Shown here: piece by piece, positions 24,410 to 29,422 of the stretch
Layout of the letters: each line of letters opens with the position of its first letter
Numbering within the stretch: the stretch's first letter is position 1
Source of the DNA: Bacteroidaceae bacterium
GTDB taxonomy: Bacteria; Bacteroidota; Bacteroidia; Bacteroidales; Bacteroidaceae
Reading direction: 5' to 3'
Length of the DNA stretch: 29,422 nt
Assembly (NCBI GenBank): GCA_900752815.1
Contig: CAADWS010000045.1
Location: 1-29,422, forward strand
Notes under the pieces: generated by a model
Databases searched by the model: none
What the model saw: the letters and a program-made list of their open reading frames with translations, nothing else
What the model was told of the DNA's origin: nothing
Made by a program: the position numbers and the translations under genes

Positions 24410-25171
24410 TTACTTTTTATGTTTATTATTAATAATCAACTTTTGTAAAAACCGGATTTGGTCTGCAAAGTAACTATTTTTTTTCGGATATTTCAAGTTT
24501 AATTTGCGGATAATTTCTATTGCTTTCTCATATTTGCCCTGTTTGATGTAAATTTTCGCCAGAGTTTCCGTAAAATAGCATTCATCCAGCGGTTTTTCTT
24601 CATTTTCTTCCACTTGCAACTCTTCGGGCGTATATTCCGGTTCGTCCTGCAGGACAATGCGGTCGTCCTTCCGTCCCAGGAATTCCTCAAGCAAATCATC
24701 ACTGCGCTGCCCTGTGGTTCCGCCGCTCTCTGCTTCCGGCTCGGCATCCTCCATTTGCATCAGGTAGGCCATGTAATCCTTCATCGGGTCAACGGCAACA
24801 ACTTTCGTTCCTTTCGGATATTTTTCTTCCACCTGTGCCGTTCCTTGCAGGAACTTGTCAATCAGGTTCTGCGTGCGTTCGCTGCGGTTTTCCGCCACCG
24901 GTTCTTCCTCCTTCAGGCAGATTTCCTGTTTCAGTTCATAATTCCGGCCTTCCACCATCTTGAAAAGCACACGGCGGTCGGGGATATACAAGGCCGCACG
25001 ACGAAGTTCCTCGCCGAATGTCGGGTCGTGCAGCAAGAAAAGGTTTTGCAAGAACAAGAGCCTCGCCGCCTGATAATAGGGATACTGGGCCACAAGCTCA
25101 CGGAGCCTGTAGAGCGTTTCCCTCGAAAGAAGTTCGGGGTGTTCTATCAGTTCTACAATCTGCACTGTCAT
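24410..25171 (-). CDS. Tetratricopeptide-repeat protein of the lptE-secG cluster
   Basis: A 253-residue, apparently cytoplasmic protein with no signal peptide. The N-terminal helical region (1-90; ELIEHPELLSRETLYRLRELVAQYPYYQAARLLFLQNL) resembles a TPR-like pair. The middle (about 95-190) is acidic and low in order. The C-terminus has a clear TPR unit (FTETLAKIYIKQGKYEKAIEIIRKLNLKYPKK, about 200-231). It probably acts as a protein-interaction scaffold; no function is established to my knowledge. ATG 25171 (MTVQIVEL) is chosen; the longer frame adds a 28-residue basic lead without homology. A 147-nt gap separates it from lptE upstream, while secG follows after 5 nt. Confidence 0.85.
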   Translation of the reverse strand: MTVQIVELIEHPELLSRETLYRLRELVAQYPYYQAARLLFLQNLFLLHDPTFGEELRRAALYIPDRRVLFKMVEGRNYELKQEICLKEEEPVAENRSERTQNLIDKFLQGTAQVEEKYPKGTKVVAVDPMKDYMAYLMQMEDAEPEAESGGTTGQRSDDLLEEFLGRKDDRIVLQDEPEYTPEELQVEENEEKPLDECYFTETLAKIYIKQGKYEKAIEIIRKLNLKYPKKNSYFADQIRFLQKLIINNKHKK

Positions 25172-25318
25172 ACTTTTTCTCTGAGAATCCTTCCTGGATT
25201 TTAAATACACTATCACCGTTTCCTTGCGGCTGCCGCCCGACAATCCCGAAGGCAAAGCCGCGCTCCGCCAACCAGCCCGCGAAAAGGCGGGAACGCCGCG
25301 GAATTTTCCACAATCCTC

Positions 25319-25846
25319 TTACCAGTCGGCCACTGTCGCGTTGAAAATCTGATCGGTCAAATCTTTCACCATTTCATTTACGAGTTGCTCCTGCACTGCC
25401 GAAAGTTGCTGCGAGGACTCATACTGCGTTGTCGCCGAGAACTGGCGCTCCCAACTTTCGTTGGTCTTGACATTCGAGAAACGGATATTCACCACCATTC
25501 TCAACTGCACCTGTGAGGAAAATCCGTCGGCCGAAATGGCCTTGTTGTACTGGTCGTAGCTGACAATCTCGCCTGCTATGCGCATATCGCCATCGCGCTT
25601 TACCAGTTTCAGGCGTGTCTGATTGGCATAAAGATCCTGCAACTTGCGGTTGAAGATACCCTCCATCGGAGCCCAGCCATATGGGGCACGATTGGCAACA
25701 TTGTCTATCTGTATCGTCTTGATAATGTCATAATTGATAGACGTGCCGGTAAACTTATAGCTGACGGTACAGGCAGATGCGACAAAAAGCACCACACAAG
25801 CCATCATTACACATATAAAAGTACGCCTGCACCTATTCCAAGCCAT
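25319..25846 (-). CDS. lptE: LptE-like outer-membrane lipoprotein (LPS assembly)
   Basis: A 175-residue lipoprotein. It has a basic N-terminus, a hydrophobic stretch at 9-25 and a lipobox VASAC with C26 as the lipidated cysteine. The mature part begins TVSYKFTGTSINYDIIKTIQIDNVANRAP, the pattern of Bacteroidetes LptE-family proteins, the partner of LptD in placing LPS in the outer leaflet. Ordered strands and a C-terminal helix (QEQLVNEMVKDLTDQIFN) fit the fold. ATG 25846 starts 14 bases inside the end of the upstream regulator gene. That implies one transcript and probably coupled translation. The longer frame lies wholly within the regulator gene and lacks a signal peptide. Confidence 0.87.
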   Translation of the reverse strand: MAWNRCRRTFICVMMACVVLFVASACTVSYKFTGTSINYDIIKTIQIDNVANRAPYGWAPMEGIFNRKLQDLYANQTRLKLVKRDGDMRIAGEIVSYDQYNKAISADGFSSQVQLRMVVNIRFSNVKTNESWERQFSATTQYESSQQLSAVQEQLVNEMVKDLTDQIFNATVADW

Positions 25847-27077
25847 AATCTTTGATTTTTCTGTATAAAGTTCTTTCGCTGATGTGCAACTGCATTGCGG
25901 CCTGCCGACGGTTGCCTCCGGCATCTTCGAGCGCCTGACGGATGGCATTGCGTTCCACTTCCTCCAAAGTAGTTCCCTGCACCGGAATTCCCTTGTCCGA
26001 TTCCTTTACCTCCTCTACGTCCATATAAGCCATTTTTTCATCCTTGGGAAGTACTGCCGCATGTGGCTTGGCCGCAGGGAAATCCGCGTGTTTCAGCATG
26101 GGCAGCGTATTTCCTGCCACGGGATAAGACGATGCGCTCCGGTCAGCGTGCCCGGCACCGACAATTTTCTTCAGCTCCGTCACATCGCGCCGCAAATCGA
26201 AAAGAATCTGATACAGGATTTCGCGTTCGTTTTCAAAACTGTGTCCTTCCGTCTTCTTTTCAACCGTCACAATCTGGTCATGCCGCTTTTCTTCCGGCAA
26301 ATAGGTAGCCAGCACATCTGCCGTAATTTCCCGCAATTCCGAAGTGACCGACATATTTTCCGCAAGATTCTTCAGTTGTCTCACGTTGCCCGGCCAGGAA
26401 TAGGCCAAAAGACGCTGCTGTGCATCAGGATTCAGGCGCACAGGAGGCATGTTGTACTTTTCGCTCATTTCCAAGGCAAATTTCCGGAAAAGCAGCAAGG
26501 CGTCTTCGCCGCGCTCGCGCAAAGGCGGCACAGAGATGGATATGGAATTCAAACGGTAGTACAAATCTTCGCGAAACTTCCGCTCGGCGATAGCCCGCTC
26601 CATATTGACATTGGTTGCGGCAACGATGCGTACATCCGTCTTCCGGACCTCACTGGAACCTACCGGTATATATTCTCCCGTTTCCAGGACGCGCAACAGC
26701 CGGGCCTGCGTCTGCAAGGGGAGTTCTCCCACTTCGTCCAGAAAAAGGGTTCCGCCGTCGGCCACGCTGAAATATCCTTCGCGACGGTCGATGGCTCCGG
26801 TAAAAGCTCCCTTTTCATGCCCGAAGAGTTCCGAGTCAATCGTTCCTTCAGGAATGGCTCCGCAATTGACGGCAAAGTATTTTTTCTTTTTCCGCAAACT
26901 GTGGTCGTGGATGACGCGCGGAAAGATTTCCTTGCCCACGCCATTCTCGCCCATTATCAGCACAGAAAGATCGACAGGCGCGATTTTCAGCGCGATTTCC
27001 AAGGCACGGTTCAGTCCCTCGTAGTTTCCCACGATTCCATACCTTTGCTTGATGGCCAGAAGTTGAGCGTTGTCCAT
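25833..27077 (-). CDS. Sigma-54-dependent enhancer-binding transcriptional regulator (Fis-type HTH)
   Basis: An AAA+ activator of RpoN RNA polymerase, 414 residues. No receiver or sensory domain is present: the AAA+ module begins almost at once. Walker A is GENGVGKE (43-50), the sigma-54 contact loop GAFTGA is at 90-95, Walker B is GGTLFLDEVGE (108-118), and YYRLN and the VPPLRERGED sensor region (about 184-192) follow. The WPGNVRQLKN segment is at 228-237. A long variable linker (about 262-370) precedes a Fis-type helix-turn-helix (388-410, NRRQAAMQLHISERTLYRKI). ATG 27077 is preferred over an in-frame TTG at 27083. It overlaps lptE, so it heads the envelope cluster. How it is switched without a sensory domain is unknown. 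Confidence 0.92.
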   Translation of the reverse strand: MDNAQLLAIKQRYGIVGNYEGLNRALEIALKIAPVDLSVLIMGENGVGKEIFPRVIHDHSLRKKKKYFAVNCGAIPEGTIDSELFGHEKGAFTGAIDRREGYFSVADGGTLFLDEVGELPLQTQARLLRVLETGEYIPVGSSEVRKTDVRIVAATNVNMERAIAERKFREDLYYRLNSISISVPPLRERGEDALLLFRKFALEMSEKYNMPPVRLNPDAQQRLLAYSWPGNVRQLKNLAENMSVTSELREITADVLATYLPEEKRHDQIVTVEKKTEGHSFENEREILYQILFDLRRDVTELKKIVGAGHADRSASSYPVAGNTLPMLKHADFPAAKPHAAVLPKDEKMAYMDVEEVKESDKGIPVQGTTLEEVERNAIRQALEDAGGNRRQAAMQLHISERTLYRKIKDYGLE

Positions 27078-27096
27078 ATCCAAATATTATGCGTAG

Positions 27097-27104
27097 CAAA
27101 GTTA
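27097..27104 (-). promoter_or_regulatory. Candidate -7 box for the regulator-lptE-TPR-secG cluster
   Basis: TAACTTTG on the minus strand, 20 bp before the regulator start codon, fits TAnnTTTG. No -33 TTG was found at 19-21 bases. Confidence 0.45.
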
Positions 27105-27226
27105 CAAAAAACAGGCAGAAATCCGTTCTCCTGCATTGAAAAAAGTAAAACGGCTATCCCAACGGCAAGCAGCAGCGAAGTCGCATTCCGGCCGTCAGAA
27201 AACTATCTTCGGCAGAGTCAACGACA

Positions 27227-27646
27227 TCAATCGTCAAGGTCGAAATCAAAATCTTCATCCAGGAACACCGGCGCCTGAAACTCATCAAGAGCACGACGGT
27301 CCTTCTTCGTGGGACGACCGGTTCCGCGGGCACGGTCAACAAACCCGCTGATTTTACTCATTTCCAAAATCTCATACTGCTCCGGAGCCGTAATGTTCTC
27401 CAATATTTCAGGAAGGAGTTTCGCCCCGACACGTTTTTCGATAGGCTGCAACACACGGAAGGTATAAACAACCGGCGGTTTCTTCACACCCACTTCGTCA
27501 CCGGCCTTGACCGTACGCGCCGGCTTGGCCTGACTGCCGTTAATGGTAATACGTCCGTTCTTGCATGCGTCGGCTGCCAAAGTTCGGGTCTTGTAGATAC
27601 GCGCGGCCCACAGCCACTTATCCAGACGGGCTTCGGTATTCGCCAT
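27227..27646 (-). CDS. hslR: S4-domain RNA-binding protein, Hsp15/HslR-like
   Basis: A 139-residue cytoplasmic RNA-binding protein. The S4 fold covers about 6-60 (ARLDKWLWAARIYKTRTLAADACKNGRI and GDEV), the pattern of HslR. In E. coli, Hsp15 binds 50S subunits carrying stalled nascent chain-tRNA. The rest is a basic stretch (GTGRPTKKDRR) and an acidic end (DEDFDFDLDD). The start codon is 1 nt after the pth stop, so translation is probably coupled. The neighbour pth frees stalled peptidyl-tRNA, which fits a shared role in rescuing ribosomes; that link is inference. Confidence 0.9.
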   Translation of the reverse strand: MANTEARLDKWLWAARIYKTRTLAADACKNGRITINGSQAKPARTVKAGDEVGVKKPPVVYTFRVLQPIEKRVGAKLLPEILENITAPEQYEILEMSKISGFVDRARGTGRPTKKDRRALDEFQAPVFLDEDFDFDLDD

Positions 27647-27647
27647 T

Positions 27648-28211
27648 CTATTTCTTGTTAAAATGATTCATGGTAAACTGTATTCCGCTGAGAGCAAAGC
27701 TTTTCACCATTTCCGCAGCCACTTCGAGCCGCTCGTCCATGATTTGCAGGTCTTCATCACTAAACTCTCCCAGCACAAAGTCAACCTGCCCGCCCCGCGG
27801 AAAGTCGTTGCCTATGCCAAAACGCAATCGCGCATACTGCTGCGTGCCCAACACCTGTGTGATGTGGCGCAACCCGTTATGTCCGGCTTCACTGCCTCCC
27901 GGCTTCATCCGCAACTGTCCGAACGGCAAAGCCAAATCATCCACCACTACGAGCAGATTCTCCAGCGGCACTTTCTTTTCGTTCATCCAATAACGGACCG
28001 CATTACCGGAAAGGTTCATATAAGTAGAAGGCTTCAGCAATATCAGCGTCTGGTTCTTCACCTTCAACGTTGTGACAAAGCCATAACGTTTATCCTCAAA
28101 AGTCAGCCCCGCAGCCTTGGCCAGGGTGTCCACCACCCGAAAACCGATATTGTGGCGGGTCTTTGCATATTCCGGCCCGATGTTGCCCAGACCGGCAATC
28201 AGAAAATTCAT
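27648..28211 (-). CDS. pth: Peptidyl-tRNA hydrolase
   Basis: Cleaves the ester bond of peptidyl-tRNA released from ribosomes. The protein has 187 residues. The conserved catalytic set is present: N10 and H20 in [19 protein letters not shown]66 in STYMNLSG, D91/D92 in [11 protein letters not shown], and N112 in [13 protein letters not shown]. The RLRFGIG segment follows. ATG 28211 starts directly at the first strand ([10 protein letters not shown]); upstream residues in the frame are not homologous. It lies 184 bp after rplY with a terminator-like hairpin between, and is tightly coupled to the downstream S4 gene. Confidence 0.96.
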   Translation of the reverse strand: MNFLIAGLGNIGPEYAKTRHNIGFRVVDTLAKAAGLTFEDKRYGFVTTLKVKNQTLILLKPSTYMNLSGNAVRYWMNEKKVPLENLLVVVDDLALPFGQLRMKPGGSEAGHNGLRHITQVLGTQQYARLRFGIGNDFPRGGQVDFVLGEFSDEDLQIMDERLEVAAEMVKSFALSGIQFTMNHFNKK

Positions 28212-28312
28212 GGTTGTCTGTTGGTATTTGTTCTTGTAAAGAAATGAAGAGAGTATAATCAAGCCCACCCGCAGCTATGCGCCAAACAACGCACACCACA
28301 AAGGCAATGATG

Positions 28313-28360
28313 AAAAAAGTGCCAATGTTCCTCCCTTTCGGGGCGGGGACACACTGGCAC
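28313..28360 (-). terminator. Terminator or attenuator between rplY and pth
   Basis: Outer stem GTGCCA (28319-28324) with TGGCAC (28355-28360), and a GC-rich inner stem. Read on the minus strand it is followed by TTTTTT (plus A run 28313-28318). It sits about 35 bp past the rplY stop, so most rplY transcripts probably end here with some reading through to pth. Confidence 0.75.
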
Positions 28361-28395
28361 ATATTCCTTTATCCGTCTTGACCGGAATGGAGCGA

Positions 28396-28998
28396 TTAGC
28401 CCTGCTTTGCAGCAGCAGCAGCGGCACCCATAGCGGCACGGGTCATCTTCACGGTGCAAACGATTACTTCCTTCGGAGTAACGATTTCGAGACCTTCGAA
28501 CGACAGGTCACCCACCTTGATGCTCTTGCCAAGACCCAACTTGGTTACATCAACTTCCAGCTTTTCAGGAATTTCATTGTAGCAAGCCTTTACGGTGAGC
28601 TTACGAACCATCGGCATCAACTTACCACCGGCACGTACACCCTCTGCCAAACCAACAGACTTAACAGGGATAGCTACCTGAACGGGCTTATTTTCTACTA
28701 CCTCATAAAAGTCCATGTGCAGGACATTGTCCTTTACCGGGTGGAACTGAGTTTCCTTCACAATCGACTTGTGCTCAACACCGTCAATGTTCACAACTAC
28801 GAGGTAGATGTGCGGAGTGTAAACCACCTTGTTGATTTCCTTTTCATTTACAACGAAATGAATAGCTTCGGGATTGCCGTTGGCATCCTTCTTCTCTCCG
28901 TAAAGTACGCAAGGTACATTGCCATTCTTACGAACTTCCTTCGTAGCCTTCTTGCCGAGGTCGGTACGCAAAGTACCATTAATTACAATCTGCTTCAT
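28396..28998 (-). CDS. rplY: 50S ribosomal protein L25/general stress protein Ctc
   Basis: A 5S-rRNA-binding ribosomal protein of the longer TL5/CTC type, 200 residues. The N-terminal L25 barrel (about 1-95) begins MKQIVINGTLRTDLGKKATKEVRKNGNVPCVLYG. It is followed by the C-terminal TL5 beta domain (about 96-187; MDFYEVVENKPVQVAIPVKSVGLAEGVRAGGKL) and an Ala-rich tail (RAAMGAAAAAAKQG). ATG 28998 begins at the first strand. It has its own promoter about 100 bp upstream, and pth and the S4 protein gene follow, a usual Bacteroidetes order. Confidence 0.96.
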   Translation of the reverse strand: MKQIVINGTLRTDLGKKATKEVRKNGNVPCVLYGEKKDANGNPEAIHFVVNEKEINKVVYTPHIYLVVVNIDGVEHKSIVKETQFHPVKDNVLHMDFYEVVENKPVQVAIPVKSVGLAEGVRAGGKLMPMVRKLTVKACYNEIPEKLEVDVTKLGLGKSIKVGDLSFEGLEIVTPKEVIVCTVKMTRAAMGAAAAAAKQG

Positions 28999-29365
28999 GC
29001 TTTTAATAAATTGTGTTACTCTAAATTAAGTTATTTTGCTTAATTCGCCATCACACGCAGAACATCGGATGTTCCCGGAGGACAAATCGGGTGCAAAAAT
29101 ACATCTTTTTCACCACATAGCCAAGCAAGACGACAGATTTTCTACCTACGTTCCCCAACAGACACGCCACACCATGCATCTCCGGCACTTTGCCCGACCA
29201 CTCCTCCGTTCCATCAGGCCCGCATCATCATATGTCTGCGTCACAATATATTTATTAACCCGTTGGCGGAATTAAATCGATAAAATATTTATGTATGAAA
29301 GGTTGCGCATATCGCTGATATTTAGTAAATTAGAAGTAATCAAACTATTAATCTACATTCATCGT
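28999..29365. other. Intergenic region between rplY and the edge insertion sequence
   Basis: Contains the rplY leader and promoter (29094-29125). From about 29258, where the sequence ACCCGTTGGCGG begins, it probably holds the left end of an insertion sequence up to its transposase start at 29366. No other gene is seen. Confidence 0.5.
29094..29125 (-). promoter_or_regulatory. Promoter of rplY
   Basis: Minus strand CTTG (plus 29122-29125), 20 bases, TATTTTTG (plus 29094-29101). The leader is about 90 nt. Confidence 0.65.
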
Positions 29366-29422
29366 ATGCACAACCTATATGCAATATTCGCAAAATTTCT
29401 GAACATATGCAAACAAGTAGCC
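29258..29422 (+). mobile_element. Left end of an insertion sequence, probably IS982 family (cut by window edge)
   Basis: The AT-rich stretch from ACCCGTTGGCGGAATTAAAT onward, together with the transposase-like start at 29366, looks like the 5' end of an IS. The exact boundary at 29258 is a guess from the change in composition and the ACCC start; the other end and any target duplication lie outside the window. Confidence 0.45.
29366..29422 (+). CDS. Partial transposase, IS982-like (5' end only)
   Basis: Nineteen codons open to the window edge: MHNLYAIFAKFLNICKQVA. This matches my memory of the N-terminus of Bacteroides IS982-family transposases (MHNLxAxFxKxLxICKxxA). The catalytic DDE residues lie beyond the window. 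With so few residues the family call is tentative. Confidence 0.5.
   Translation, partial: MHNLYAIFAKFLNICKQVA

Noticed and set aside
28212..28395. Separate small gene between rplY and pth
   Set aside because: Open frames there cross the terminator hairpin and show no homology-like pattern.

Overview
The window looks like chromosomal core sequence from a Bacteroidaceae-type member of the Bacteroidales. Three things suggest this. The gene content is typical: a MurF-Alr fusion next to a GSCFA gene, an LptE/TPR/SecG cluster, the short Pgi, a class II ribonucleotide reductase and the L25-Pth-S4 cluster. Shine-Dalgarno sites are mostly weak. At least seven genes are preceded by the Bacteroidetes promoter pattern (T/C)TTG - 20 bases - TAnnTTTG. 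No tRNA, rRNA, CRISPR array, phage or recognisable defence locus was seen.

Layout. 1-3200 (mostly minus): repeat element A, a HAD hydrolase, pgi and a free-methionine-(R)-sulfoxide reductase. 3400-4600: a nitroreductase converging on a YfcE-type phosphodiesterase. 4900-8460 (plus): GSCFA protein and the MurF-Alr fusion (peptidoglycan precursor supply), closed by a 27-bp perfect hairpin. 8800-10200 (minus): a small outer-membrane barrel protein and MnmD. 10640-12500 (plus): an exported protein joining two phosphoesterase superfamilies. 13041-13600: a tiny YqaE/Pmp3 membrane protein converging on folB. 13835-16366 (minus): B12-dependent ribonucleotide reductase. 17017-19000: a divergent pair, a NahK-like sugar kinase and a HAD phosphatase. 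19259-23870 (minus): lysS-gpsA and ugd. 24084-27077 (minus): sigma-54 enhancer-binding regulator - lptE - TPR protein - secG. 27227-28998 (minus): rplY - pth - S4 RNA-binding protein. At the right edge an insertion sequence, probably IS982 family, begins and runs off the window.

The genes are mainly housekeeping: central sugar phosphate metabolism (Pgi, GpsA, Ugd), envelope assembly (MurF-Alr, LptE, SecG, barrel protein), translation (LysS, Pth, L25, MnmD), and nucleotide or cofactor supply (NrdJ, FolB). The less expected signal lies between genes. One family of about 80-bp elements is built from units spaced exactly 21 bp apart and enclosed in inverted arms. It has three full copies and one remnant, and the full copies lie on the 3' side of genes. 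A second dispersed repeat of about 80-105 bp ends in a complete Bacteroidetes promoter aimed at the adjacent gene. It has three intact copies and one decayed tandem copy. I recognise neither as a named element.
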